From Chitinophagaceae bacterium (GTDB lineage: Bacteria; Bacteroidota; Bacteroidia; Chitinophagales; Chitinophagaceae): 64,000 nt of DNA. This document shows, piece by piece, positions 34,411 through 42,593 of this stretch (its first letter is position 1; every line of letters starts with the position of its first letter). The notes under the pieces are model-generated. The model saw nothing but the letters and a program-made list of their open reading frames with translations, made no database searches and had not been told where the DNA came from. The DNA lies in NCBI GenBank assembly GCA_016721725.1, contig JADKHN010000006.1, positions 1,020,001-1,084,000 on the forward strand, written 5' to 3'. Both the position numbers and the translations under genes were made by a program.

Positions 34411-34471
34411 TTAACTCTTAAAGTCTTAAACGCCTTAAACGACTTAAACCTTTTCAACGTCTTAAACGATC
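34411..34471. repeat. 9-mer half-array, right orientation (array 3)
   Basis: The units are AAACGCCTT, AAACGACTT, AAACCTTTT, CAACGTCTT and AAACGATCA. About 40 bp here are nearly identical to the right half of array 1. It ends 7 bp before the start of the half-length aldehyde dehydrogenase. Confidence 0.85.
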
Positions 34472-34477
34472 ACAACC

Positions 34478-35374
34478 ATGGCAATCACAGAAAAACGATT
34501 AGAGGTTCTAAAGACCTATAAGATCTACATCGGCGGTCAATTCCCCAGAACGGAATCCGGCAGATACTATGTGGCAACAAACAACAAAAGTGAAAAACTC
34601 GCTAATGTCTGCCTCGGTTCGCGTAAAGATTTCCGGGATGCCGTTGTAGCCGCCCGCGGCGCATTTGGCGGATGGAGTGGCCGTGCCGCCTTCAACCGCG
34701 GACAGATCCTCTACCGTATCGCCGAGATGCTGGAAGGCCGTAAGGCCCAGTTCATCGACGAACTGATGAAACAGGATGCGAACAGGGCACAGGCGGAGAA
34801 AGAAGTGAATCTCGCGATCGACCGGCTGATCTATTACAGTGGCTGGTGCGACAAATTCCAGCAGATCAGCAGTGCGGTCAACCCGGTAGCATCTTCCCAT
34901 TTCAATTTTTCCAGTCCCGAGCCCATGGGCGTGGTCGCGGCCATCGCTCCGCAAAACGATTCCCTCATCGGATTGGTATCCCTCATCGCTCCCCTTATCG
35001 CGGGGGGAAATACCTGCATCGTACTGGCCTCAAACGCCAAACCGCTCTGCGCCGTCACCTTTGCAGAAGTACTGAACAGTTCGGACCTGCCCGGGGGCGT
35101 GGTGAATATACTCACCGGTAAAGTGGCGGAACTGGCTCCCTTCTTCGCGGATCATATGGATGTGAATGCAACGGTTTATTGCGAACCGGATGCTGAGATC
35201 CAAAAGATGATCAGGGAAAAATCCTCCCTGAACGTAAAGCGTGTCGTCTTGTATGATAAGGTGAAATGGCTCACCGACGCCGCCCAGTCGCCCTATTTCA
35301 TCAATGATTTCCAGGAGATCAAGACCACCTGGCATCCCATTGAGAATATCGGCGGGGCGAAGGCAGGGTATTGA
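34478..35374 (+). CDS. Half-length aldehyde dehydrogenase-like protein without catalytic Cys
   Basis: This 298-residue protein covers only the N-terminal, cofactor-binding part of the ALDH fold: IYIGGQFPRTESGRYY, PEPMGVVAAIAPQNDSLIG and DLPGGVVNILTG. It then diverges. The catalytic Cys loop and the Glu motif of active enzymes are missing, and the end (FQEIKTTWHPIENIGGAKAG) is not ALDH-like. It is not a simple frameshift product, since no continuing ALDH frame follows. It may be the non-catalytic partner of the full-length enzyme at 32364, as in the second domain of ALDH16 proteins. That role is inference. Confidence 0.82.
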   Translation: MAITEKRLEVLKTYKIYIGGQFPRTESGRYYVATNNKSEKLANVCLGSRKDFRDAVVAARGAFGGWSGRAAFNRGQILYRIAEMLEGRKAQFIDELMKQDANRAQAEKEVNLAIDRLIYYSGWCDKFQQISSAVNPVASSHFNFSSPEPMGVVAAIAPQNDSLIGLVSLIAPLIAGGNTCIVLASNAKPLCAVTFAEVLNSSDLPGGVVNILTGKVAELAPFFADHMDVNATVYCEPDAEIQKMIREKSSLNVKRVVLYDKVKWLTDAAQSPYFINDFQEIKTTWHPIENIGGAKAGY

Positions 35375-35539
35375 GTTGGAATGTAAAATTTTGAATGTTG
35401 AATTTTAAATGAAAAAGTTGAAGAGTTCAATATAATAAATGTCCTGCAACAATAAAGACTGCTCAACTTCTACATTTTACATTCATTATTTTACATTCTG
35501 CATTTCTTTTACTCATCAACATAAATATAGTTTCCCAAA

Positions 35540-35570
35540 TAAAAAGCCCCACTCTTTCCAGAATGGGGCC
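35540..35570 (-). terminator. Terminator of fusA
   Basis: On the minus strand GGCCCCATTCT pairs with AGAGTGGGGCT and is followed by TTTTATTT. It lies about 35 bp past the fusA stop. The rest of the gap to the plus-strand gene (35375-35535) holds A/T-rich motifs of the form AATGTAAAAT and TTTTACATTC, which are loosely inverted, and no gene. Confidence 0.8.
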
Positions 35571-35602
35571 TCTTTTATTTCTAACAGCTAATAGCTGCAT
35601 TT

Positions 35603-37750
35603 TTAATCTTCCACCTTCACTTTACCTTTCTGCTTGGCGATCACTTCCTCGGCGATATTGTTCGGCGCCGGAGAGTAATGGCTGAACTCCATGGTTGAAG
35701 TGGCACGGCCGGATGACAGTGAACGCAGTTGGGTCACATAACCGAACATCTCGCTCAAAGGCACTTTCGCCTTGATCACCTGAACACCATGCTTGCTGTC
35801 CATTCCCTCGAGCATGCCGCGGCGACGGTTAAGGTCACCGGTAACATCTCCCATGTATTGGTCGGGTGTCAGTACTTCCACTTTCATGATCGGCTCCAGC
35901 AAAACGGGTTTCGCTTTACGGCCGGCTTCACGGTATCCTTGTTTGGCACACAATTCAAAGCTCATGGCATCAGAATCCACCTGGTGGAACGAACCATCCT
36001 TTACCACCACTTTCATGCTGTCCATCGGATAGGCCGCCAGAACACCGGTGTGCATGGCCGCTTCGAATCCCTTCTGGATGGCCGGTACGAATTCCTTGGG
36101 AATGCTACCGCCGAACAGGCTGTTCACGAACTGGAACTGGCCTTTGTCCTCTTTCAGGAACTCCTCGTCAGCAGGTCCGATCGAGAAGATGATATCGGCG
36201 AACTTACCACGACCACCGGTCTGCTTCTTCAGCGTTTCACGGTGCTCGATGGTTTGCTGGAACGCCTCTTTATAGGCCACCATGGGTGCGCCCTGGTTGA
36301 TCTCCACTTTGAATTCACGCTTCATACGATCCACGATGATCTCCAGGTGAAGCTCGCCCATTCCGCTCAGGATGGTCTGGCCGGTCTCTTCGTCTGTCTT
36401 TACTTTCAGCGTAGGATCCTCTTCCACGAGTTTGGCGATCGCCATACCCATCTTATCCACGTCGGCCTGGGTTTTTGGTTCAACCGCGATCGAGATCACG
36501 GGCTCCGGGAAGGTCATGCTTTCCAGCACGATCGGGTTATCCTCATTACAAAGGGTATCCCCTGTTTTGATATCCTTGAAACCAACAGCGGCTCCGATAT
36601 CACCGGCTTCGATGAAATCGATCGGGTTCTGCTTATTGGCATGCATCTGCATGATACGGCTGATACGCTCTTTCTTACCGGTACGGGTGTTCAGAACATA
36701 AGAACCGGAATCCAGACGGCCGGAATAGGCCCGGAAGAAGGCCAGGCGACCTACGAACGGATCGGTCATGATCTTGAACGCCAGGGCGCTGAAAGGCTCC
36801 TTGGGATCGGCATGACGGATCAATTCCTCGCCATTGTCGGGATTCGTTCCTTTTACCGCCTCAATGTCCAGCGGACCGGGCAGGTAACGGACGATCGCAT
36901 CCAGGGCGGTCTGAACGCCTTTATTCTTGAAAGAAGAACCACACATCATCGGGATGATGGAGATATCGATCACCGCTTTGCGGATCGCTTCGTGCATTTC
37001 ATTTTCTGTGATACTGGCAGGATCTTCAAAGAATTTCTCCAGCAGTTTGTCATCATATTCCGCAACAGCTTCAACCAGGTGCTGCCTCCACTCATCCACA
37101 TCGGCCTTCATATCATCCGGAATGGGCACTTCCTTATAGGTCATACCCTGTGTGGCATCATCCCAGATGATCCCTTTCATGGTGATCAGGTCGACCACGC
37201 CTTTGAAATGATCTTCCGCGCCGATCGGCAACTGAAGGGGAACGGCTTTCGCACCCAGCATTTCCTTGACCTGCTTGACCACATTCAGGAAGTCGGCACC
37301 GGCACGGTCCATTTTATTTACGAAACCGATACGGGGAACCTTGTACCGGTTGGCCTGGCGCCAAACGGTCTCCGACTGGGGTTCAACACCGGATACGGCG
37401 CAGAACAAAGCCAGCAATCCATCCAGTACACGGAGGGAACGCTCTACCTCAACGGTAAAGTCCACGTGGCCCGGAGTATCGATGATGTTGAATTTATATT
37501 GCTTGGTATCGGGTTGTTTCGCGCCCTGTATGGTCGGGAAATTCCAGAAACAGGTGGTGGCGGCACTCGTGATGGTGATACCGCGCTCCTGCTCCTGGGC
37601 CATCCAGTCCATGGTAGCGGCACCTTCGTGCACTTCACCGATCTTATGGTTCACCCCCGTATAATACAATATACGTTCGGTGGTAGTGGTCTTACCCGCG
37701 TCAATGTGAGCAGCAATTCCAAAGTTTCTTTGATAACGTAAATCTGCCAT
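35603..37750 (-). CDS. fusA: Elongation factor G
   Basis: This 715-residue translation GTPase has the G1 motif AHIDAGKTT, G2 with RGITITSAAT, DTPGHVDF and NKMDRAGAD, and the normal EF-G length and domain order through to the C-terminal domain (GEVLT-like EVLTPDQYMGDV). It moves tRNA and mRNA through the ribosome after peptide bond formation. It belongs to the str cluster but is separated from rpsG by a strong terminator and has its own promoter, so it is probably transcribed on its own. Confidence 0.98.
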   Translation of the reverse strand: MADLRYQRNFGIAAHIDAGKTTTTERILYYTGVNHKIGEVHEGAATMDWMAQEQERGITITSAATTCFWNFPTIQGAKQPDTKQYKFNIIDTPGHVDFTVEVERSLRVLDGLLALFCAVSGVEPQSETVWRQANRYKVPRIGFVNKMDRAGADFLNVVKQVKEMLGAKAVPLQLPIGAEDHFKGVVDLITMKGIIWDDATQGMTYKEVPIPDDMKADVDEWRQHLVEAVAEYDDKLLEKFFEDPASITENEMHEAIRKAVIDISIIPMMCGSSFKNKGVQTALDAIVRYLPGPLDIEAVKGTNPDNGEELIRHADPKEPFSALAFKIMTDPFVGRLAFFRAYSGRLDSGSYVLNTRTGKKERISRIMQMHANKQNPIDFIEAGDIGAAVGFKDIKTGDTLCNEDNPIVLESMTFPEPVISIAVEPKTQADVDKMGMAIAKLVEEDPTLKVKTDEETGQTILSGMGELHLEIIVDRMKREFKVEINQGAPMVAYKEAFQQTIEHRETLKKQTGGRGKFADIIFSIGPADEEFLKEDKGQFQFVNSLFGGSIPKEFVPAIQKGFEAAMHTGVLAAYPMDSMKVVVKDGSFHQVDSDAMSFELCAKQGYREAGRKAKPVLLEPIMKVEVLTPDQYMGDVTGDLNRRRGMLEGMDSKHGVQVIKAKVPLSEMFGYVTQLRSLSSGRATSTMEFSHYSPAPNNIAEEVIAKQKGKVKVED

Positions 37751-37986
37751 TGTAAATGTTTGTTGTTTTGTTTGTTTTTATTGTTTTGAGCCCGGCCTCT
37801 GAATCGTTGTTCAGCTTCATTGGCGTCGCACTCTTGTACTTTATGTCTTTATTGAAATCTTCTTGTCCGGCAATGGGTTCCCCGTAGAATTCCCCGGAAG
37901 GGAAAGGGGTAATATGGTAAGTTATACTCTCATAGTATGCTAAATAAGCAGGCTCCAGCCAATTCCATGTCCTGCCTTTAGCGGCG
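37751..37986 (-). promoter_or_regulatory. Long leader region of fusA
   Basis: The proposed promoter places transcription start near 37980, leaving about 230 nt before the fusA ATG. Local inverted segments are visible (for example CCCCTTTCCCTTCCGGGG on the minus strand), but I recognise no known riboswitch or leader family. No open reading frame of note lies here. Confidence 0.4.
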
Positions 37987-38017
37987 CAAATGTACGTTCA
38001 TTTTTTCTAATAACAAA
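37987..38017 (-). promoter_or_regulatory. Promoter of fusA
   Basis: On the minus strand the -33 box TTTG (38017-38014) is followed by 19 bp and a perfect -7 box TACATTTG (37994-37987). It lies between the rpsG terminator and fusA. Confidence 0.75.
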
Positions 38018-38026
38018 ACGCCCGGA

Positions 38027-38057
38027 AATAAAAAAGCCATCCGTTGTGACGGATGGC
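38027..38057 (-). terminator. Terminator after rpsG
   Basis: On the minus strand the perfect 9-bp stem GCCATCCGT-CACA-ACGGATGGC runs into TTTTTTATTT. It ends 25 bp beyond the rpsG stop and separates rpsL-rpsG from fusA. Confidence 0.92.
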
Positions 38058-38081
38058 CTTGAATGATATTGCTAGGTTGAA

Positions 38082-38549
38082 TCAGATCCTGAAGTGGGCG
38101 AAAGCCTTATTGGCCTCGGCCATACGGTGGGTATCCTCTTTCTTCTTGAAAGCGGCTCCCTCACCCTTGCTGGCGGCAACGATCTCGTTGGCCAGTTTAT
38201 CCGCCATACTGCGGCCATTGCGCTCACGGCTGTAACGGATCATCCATTTGATGCTCAGGGAGATCTTACGGTCGGCACGAACCTCAGAAGGGATCTGGAA
38301 CGTGGCACCACCGATCCGGCGGCTGCGAACTTCCACACCCGGGGTGATGTTCGCCAGGGCTTTTTTCCAAACTTCATAACCGTTCTCACCAGTCTGCTTT
38401 GAAACCTTATCCAGCGCGTCATAGAAAATGATGAACGCTCCGCTCTTCTTTCCTTCCCACATCAGGTTGTTTACAAAACGGCTTACCAGTTTGTCGTTGA
38501 ACTTGGGATCCGGCGCTAAGGGTATCTTTTTAGGTTGTGTCTTCCTCAT
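38082..38549 (-). CDS. rpsG: 30S ribosomal protein S7 (uS7)
   Basis: This 155-residue protein matches uS7 through its length: MRKTQPKKIPLAPDPKFNDK, EVRSRRIGGATFQIP and KLANEIVAASKGEGAAFKKK. It binds 16S rRNA at the head of the 30S subunit and nucleates its assembly. It follows rpsL on the same strand after 74 bp; that gap carries a dispersed repeat. A strong terminator follows the gene. Confidence 0.98.
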   Translation of the reverse strand: MRKTQPKKIPLAPDPKFNDKLVSRFVNNLMWEGKKSGAFIIFYDALDKVSKQTGENGYEVWKKALANITPGVEVRSRRIGGATFQIPSEVRADRKISLSIKWMIRYSRERNGRSMADKLANEIVAASKGEGAAFKKKEDTHRMAEANKAFAHFRI

Positions 38550-38596
38550 TGTTATTTAATTTTTCTGATCAACCCGGAGTGCTACACTTAAATGGC

Positions 38597-38622
38597 GTTT
38601 GTCACTCTGAGCTGGTCGAAGA
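38597..38622. repeat. Dispersed palindromic repeat between rpsL and rpsG
   Basis: TTGTCACTCTGAGCTGGTCG then AAGAG is a diverged copy of the element whose other strand reads CTTCGACAGGCTCAGGGTGA at 3742-3760. It lies inside the rpsL-rpsG unit, directly against the rpsL stop codon. Confidence 0.7.
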
Positions 38623-38623
38623 G

Positions 38624-39004
38624 TTATTTTTTAGCTTTTTCCTTTTTGGTTCCGTATTTACTGCGGCTCTGCTTACGGTCTTTAACACCAGCAGTATCCA
38701 GGCTACCACGAACGATATGATAACGTACCCCTGGCAGGTCCTTAACCCTTCCGCCGCGGATCAGCACGATGGAGTGCTCCTGCAGGTTATGTCCTTCACC
38801 GGGAATGTAGGCGATCACCTCGATCTTATTCGTCAGACGAACCTTGGCCACTTTACGCAAAGCAGAGTTTGGTTTTTTTGGCGTTGTGGTATACACCCTG
38901 GTACATACACCACGGCGTTGCGGACAACTATCCAAAGCCCTCGATTTGCTTTTGGCTTTAATGATTTCCCGTCCTTTTCTTACTAATTGTTGTATTGTAG
39001 GCAT
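38624..39004 (-). CDS. rpsL: 30S ribosomal protein S12 (uS12)
   Basis: This 126-residue protein is a clear uS12: MPTIQQLVRKGREIIKAKSK, TPKKPNSALRKVAKVRL and GEGHNLQEHSIVLIRGGRVK. The streptomycin-sensitive Lys is kept in TPKKPNSA. It is part of the decoding centre. It is the first gene of the str unit here, with a good -7 box just upstream. Confidence 0.98.
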   Translation of the reverse strand: MPTIQQLVRKGREIIKAKSKSRALDSCPQRRGVCTRVYTTTPKKPNSALRKVAKVRLTNKIEVIAYIPGEGHNLQEHSIVLIRGGRVKDLPGVRYHIVRGSLDTAGVKDRKQSRSKYGTKKEKAKK

Positions 39005-39030
39005 TTATGAACCATTTATTTTTAGGACGG

Positions 39031-39038
39031 CAAAGGTA
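39031..39038 (-). promoter_or_regulatory. -7 promoter box for rpsL
   Basis: TACCTTTG on the minus strand matches TAnnTTTG, 26 bp before the rpsL start. A TTTTC stretch lies near the -33 position. Confidence 0.6.
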
Positions 39039-39171
39039 GGAATTATCATCCGAAAACGGAAAATTAATGCGGAAAAAAATGATTTTTTATACACATTCGA
39101 TAAAAACCGGGCCCGGGAGGGGGCAAATAGTCCCACAGCGATTGTTGAAAAACTGCTATGCTAAGAAAACC

Positions 39172-39214
39172 GGCCAACCTCCAACCTCCAACCTCCAACT
39201 TCAAACTTCTAACC
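39172..39214. repeat. CCAACCT tandem micro-repeat at the ilvE stop codon
   Basis: AACCTCCAACCTCCAACCTC repeats a 7-mer (CCAACCT), then decays into CAACTTCAAACTTCTAACCC. It runs directly up to the ilvE stop codon (39215-39217). Confidence 0.75.
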
Positions 39215-40279
39215 CTAAACCTTGTACATCCACCCATGATTATCAGCCATTTGTCCGTAACGGATGGCATTCAGTTGACGCTTGAGCTCGGGAGCGGTCT
39301 GCCATTTGTCCACATCAAAACTCATGACATAATCCTTATAACGCAGTTCCCTGATCAGGGAGATCGTGGCGGCCGTTCCGGTTCCGAAGACCTCGTAGAG
39401 GATCCCCGCCTTATGGGCGTCGATGATATCATCGATGGACAAGGACTTTTCCTCCACATTAAAGCCCATTTCCTTCAATAGGGTGATGGCGCTTTCCCGG
39501 GTGACACCGGCCAGGATGGTTCCGGAACCCAGGTCCGGGGTGATGGCCGTATTACCGATGATGAAGAACACATTCATCGTTCCGCATTCCTGCACGTACT
39601 TATGTTCAAAGGCATCGGTCCACAAAACCTGGTCGTAACCGATCTTTTTCGCTTCGGCAGTGGCATACATGGCCGCACCATAATTGCCGGCCGCCTTGGC
39701 GTAACCAACACCGCCCGGAACGGCACGCACATATTTCTCTTCCACATAGATCCGCATCGGGGCGCTGTAATAAGGCCCGGTCGGACTCAGGATGATCATG
39801 AACTTATAATTCTCGCTCGGCCTCACCCCGATCATCTCATCACTGGAGAACATGAACGGACGAATGTACAGCGAATGGTCTTCCTGGCTGGGGATCCAGT
39901 TCTTATCCAGTTCAACCAACTGACGCATGCCTTCCATGAATAATTCTTCCGGGACCTGGGGCATCTGCATCCTTTCCGCGGAAATGTTGAAACGCCTGAA
40001 ATTATCGTGTGGCCTGAAGATATAAGGTTCCCCTTCCGTGTTCTTATAGGCTTTGATCCCCTCGAAAATGGCCTGCCCGTAATGCAAGGCTGCCAGGGAT
40101 GGCGCGAGCAATAAGGGTTGGTAGGGTTTGATCTCAGCGTTCTTCCATTCCCCGCCTTCAAAATCCACTTCCATCATATGGTCGGTGAAATATTTTCCGA
40201 AGGGTATGTTTTCCAGGTTTATATCTTTGAGTTTGGAGTGCTCAACTTTGGTGATATTAATATCGGCGGCAGCAATCAT
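39215..40279 (-). CDS. ilvE: Branched-chain amino acid aminotransferase
   Basis: This 354-residue fold-type IV PLP enzyme has the catalytic Lys195 in VGYAKAAGNYGAAM, an EACGTMN-like motif (ECGTMNVFF) and a C-terminal GTAATIS segment. It exchanges the amino group between branched-chain amino acids and 2-oxoglutarate, the last step of Leu, Ile and Val synthesis. It is transcribed alone. No perfect -7 box was found. Confidence 0.96.
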   Translation of the reverse strand: MIAAADINITKVEHSKLKDINLENIPFGKYFTDHMMEVDFEGGEWKNAEIKPYQPLLLAPSLAALHYGQAIFEGIKAYKNTEGEPYIFRPHDNFRRFNISAERMQMPQVPEELFMEGMRQLVELDKNWIPSQEDHSLYIRPFMFSSDEMIGVRPSENYKFMIILSPTGPYYSAPMRIYVEEKYVRAVPGGVGYAKAAGNYGAAMYATAEAKKIGYDQVLWTDAFEHKYVQECGTMNVFFIIGNTAITPDLGSGTILAGVTRESAITLLKEMGFNVEEKSLSIDDIIDAHKAGILYEVFGTGTAATISLIRELRYKDYVMSFDVDKWQTAPELKRQLNAIRYGQMADNHGWMYKV

Positions 40280-40335
40280 AATCGTTAATTTTACAACAAA
40301 GAAACAAAAAAAAGCACACTAATCAGAGAGCATTT

Positions 40336-40839
40336 ATGGGTTTGGATCATCTGACATTGTCCCCTCTTGTCCTGGAGGAACTATACTGGAATTCGCTGGT
40401 CGATTTGACCGGAAAACCAGTGCCGGAAACCGGCCGGGAAAAATCTGGCATAACCTCTTTGGGCAATAACCAAAAAAAGGTCCTGGTACTGGTCAATGAA
40501 CCCGATGCGATCTACCTGGCCGACGGGAACCTGAACTTTTTACTGGGCATACTAACCGCCTGCCAATTGGGTATGGACGATATCGCCCTGGTGAACCAGT
40601 TTCACCATCCAAACCTGACGCATGTTCAGATCAACCAGGCTTTTTCACCTCAAAAACTGCTGTTTTTCGGTGTTGAACCCGGATCGATCGAATTACCCCT
40701 CCAATTTCCCCAATACCAGGTTCAGCAATATAATAACCAGGTCTATCTCTCGGCACCGGACCTCAACAGGCTGGCCGGCGACAAGGCCGAAAAAATGAAA
40801 CTATGGACCTGCCTGAAAAAGATTTTTCTAAACGGATGA
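40336..40839 (+). CDS. Conserved hypothetical protein upstream of rdgB
   Basis: This is a 167-residue soluble protein with no signal or membrane segment. It has hydrophobic patterns (KKVLVLVNEPDAIYLADGNL, FLLGILTACQLGMDDIALVN, PQKLLFFGVEP) that suggest an alpha/beta fold. I do not recognise a family. It shares an ATGA overlap with rdgB downstream (40836-40839), so the two are translated together. Confidence 0.8.
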   Translation: MGLDHLTLSPLVLEELYWNSLVDLTGKPVPETGREKSGITSLGNNQKKVLVLVNEPDAIYLADGNLNFLLGILTACQLGMDDIALVNQFHHPNLTHVQINQAFSPQKLLFFGVEPGSIELPLQFPQYQVQQYNNQVYLSAPDLNRLAGDKAEKMKLWTCLKKIFLNG

Positions 40840-41444
40840 TCCCGGATATGCAAACCCTGATCTTCGCCACCCATAATGCAAATAAAGCCGCAGAGGTCCT
40901 GGCTGTCCTGGGGGATCGATTCCGCATCATCACGCTGAAGGATGCGGGTATTGTGGATGAGATACCCGAACCCCACGAAACACTGGAAGCCAATGCTACG
41001 GAAAAATCAACGACCATTCACCGGCTCACCGGTCAAAACTGCTTCAGTGAAGATACCGGGCTCGAAACCGAAGCGCTTCACGGCGAACCGGGTGTAAAAA
41101 GTGCCCGCTATGCCGGAGAAGGAAGGGATTTCAATGAGAATCTTGAGAAGCTGCTGTCCAGATTAAGATCCGCGGAAAACCGGCAGGCCCGTTTCAGGAC
41201 CGTGATCTCCCTGATCCTGAACGGCAGGGAATACCAGTTTGAAGGCATTTGTCCGGGCAGGATCATTGAAGATAAAAGAGGGTTGAATGGATTCGGGTAC
41301 GACCCGGTTTTCATTCCTGATGGCTCGGATAAAACCTTTGCCGAAATGACCCTGGAAGAAAAGAACCTGTACAGCCATCGTAAAAAAGCCATGGAAAAAC
41401 TGATCACTTTTTTAAAACAATACAATGCCCAGGATCAAAATTGA
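40836..41444 (+). CDS. rdgB: Non-canonical purine NTP pyrophosphatase
   Basis: The start at 40836 (MIPDMQTLIFATHNANKAAE) gives an ATGA overlap with the upstream stop. The next ATG (MQTLIF) at 40848 is also possible. The 202-residue protein has the family motifs FATHNANK, FSEDTGLE and GFGYDPVFIP, and the end motif SHRKKAMEKL. It removes pyrophosphate from ITP, dITP and XTP and so keeps damaged bases out of nucleic acid. The thioesterase gene overlaps its last 20 bp. Confidence 0.95.
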   Translation: MIPDMQTLIFATHNANKAAEVLAVLGDRFRIITLKDAGIVDEIPEPHETLEANATEKSTTIHRLTGQNCFSEDTGLETEALHGEPGVKSARYAGEGRDFNENLEKLLSRLRSAENRQARFRTVISLILNGREYQFEGICPGRIIEDKRGLNGFGYDPVFIPDGSDKTFAEMTLEEKNLYSHRKKAMEKLITFLKQYNAQDQN

Positions 41445-41859
41445 GTTGCCCGAAAAAACCCTGTTCACCGTGACTGTTCCGGTCAGGATCAGCGATATCA
41501 ATTATGGAAACCATGTGGGAAACGACGCCTTTGTCTCCATCCTGCATGAAGCCCGGGTGAAATGGTTGAAATCCTGTGGTTTTACCGAACTGGATATCGA
41601 TGGAACCGGCCTGATCATGAGTGACCTGTCGGTTGAATTCAAGAACGAATCCCTTTATGGCGATCAGATTATCGTGCGGCTTTTCACCGGGGAGATCGGC
41701 AGAGTGAATTTCGAACTTTACTATGAACTGACTACCCAAAGAACTGAGCAGCCCCTGTTACTGGCCAAAGCCAGGACGAATATGGTCTGTTTCGATTATA
41801 AAGCCAGGAAAACAGTGGCTGTACCGGAAAAACTCCTGGCCATAATAAACGTTCAATAA
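41425..41859 (+). CDS. Acyl-CoA thioesterase, hotdog fold
   Basis: This 144-residue single hotdog domain protein has the 4HBT-type signature VRISDINYGNHVGNDAFVSI (Asp and Asn-His region at about 24-32) and a core helix (EARVKWLKSCGF). It would release free acids from acyl-CoA or a related thioester. The substrate is unknown. It overlaps rdgB by 20 bp at its start and aroE by 7 bp tail to tail at its end, so the region is very tightly packed. Confidence 0.88.
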   Translation: MPRIKIELPEKTLFTVTVPVRISDINYGNHVGNDAFVSILHEARVKWLKSCGFTELDIDGTGLIMSDLSVEFKNESLYGDQIIVRLFTGEIGRVNFELYYELTTQRTEQPLLLAKARTNMVCFDYKARKTVAVPEKLLAIINVQ

Positions 41860-42593
41860 GCATTCCAGATCTTCCAGCTTTCTTCTGCCTGGATGATGAG
41901 CATTTCATACCCGTTCTTAATGAAGGCGCCCCTTTCTTCCCCCTTTGCCAGGAATAAGGTTTTTTCCGGGTTATAGACCAGGTCGTACAAGAAATGGCCT
42001 TGATCCAGGAATTCATAAGGCAGATCCGGGCAGGCATCCAGTTCAGGGTAAGTTCCCAGTGGGGTGGTGTTGATGATCAGCCGGTATTCCTCCAGTATAT
42101 CCCGATTCAGATCCCGATAAGACAGGTCTTCCCGGTTCTTTGGGTCCCTGCTCACCACGCGGTGACCGATATTGTTTTTTTGCAGGACAAATCTTACGGC
42201 CGCCGAAGCCCCGCCAGTTCCCAGCACAAGCGCCTTATGGTGCCCTTCACGGAGATTTGGTATAAGAGAACGCTCAAACCCAATTACATCCGTATTATAC
42301 CCGGATAACTTCCTATCCTCCGAGATCCTGATGCAATTACAGGCTTTCAGTCCATCCGGGATGGCGCTGGTATCATCCAGCAGGTCCAGTACCGATCGTT
42401 TGAAAGGGATGGTGACATTGAGCCCGGCCAGGTCGGGCCGGGTATCGATCAACCCGGGCAGTTCATCGATCGATGAGAGTGGAAATTGCTCATACAGCCG
42501 ATCGTGAAGACCTTCCTGCATGAATTTTTCGGTGAAATAACGTTGGGAGAACGAATGGGTCAGGGGGTTTCCTATGATGCCATACCGGACCAT
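41853..42593 (-). CDS. aroE: Shikimate dehydrogenase
   Basis: This 246-residue protein has the shikimate site (LTHSFSQ, NVTIPFK with Lys65, and Asp102 in GYNTDVIGF) and the NADP-binding loop (VLGTGGASAAVRFVL). It reduces 3-dehydroshikimate in aromatic amino acid synthesis. It is slightly short for the family (usually about 270). The usual GAVNT segment reads ACNCI here, an unusual substitution. Its ATG overlaps the stop of the upstream gene (TGATG), so the two are coupled. Confidence 0.93.
   Translation of the reverse strand: MVRYGIIGNPLTHSFSQRYFTEKFMQEGLHDRLYEQFPLSSIDELPGLIDTRPDLAGLNVTIPFKRSVLDLLDDTSAIPDGLKACNCIRISEDRKLSGYNTDVIGFERSLIPNLREGHHKALVLGTGGASAAVRFVLQKNNIGHRVVSRDPKNREDLSYRDLNRDILEEYRLIINTTPLGTYPELDACPDLPYEFLDQGHFLYDLVYNPEKTLFLAKGEERGAFIKNGYEMLIIQAEESWKIWNAY

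Noticed and set aside
32250..34471. CRISPR or integron-type array in the 9-mer repeats
   Set aside because: Units are 9 bp, contiguous and in mirrored halves; no unique spacers, attC folds or integrase.
34478..35374. Aldehyde dehydrogenase broken by a frameshift
   Set aside because: No ALDH-like sequence continues in any frame after 35374, and the C-terminal segment looks coherent, so a stand-alone short protein fits better.
35375..35535. AATGTAAAAT/TTTTACATT motifs as a small RNA or terminator
   Set aside because: They are A/T-rich, loosely inverted and without a stable stem or promoter; treated as repeat debris.
35729..37741. A 670-codon open frame on the plus strand opposite fusA
   Set aside because: It is fully antisense to a certain EF-G gene. 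The translation is rich in His, Phe and Gly, as expected of the shadow of a codon-biased gene, and shows no domain.
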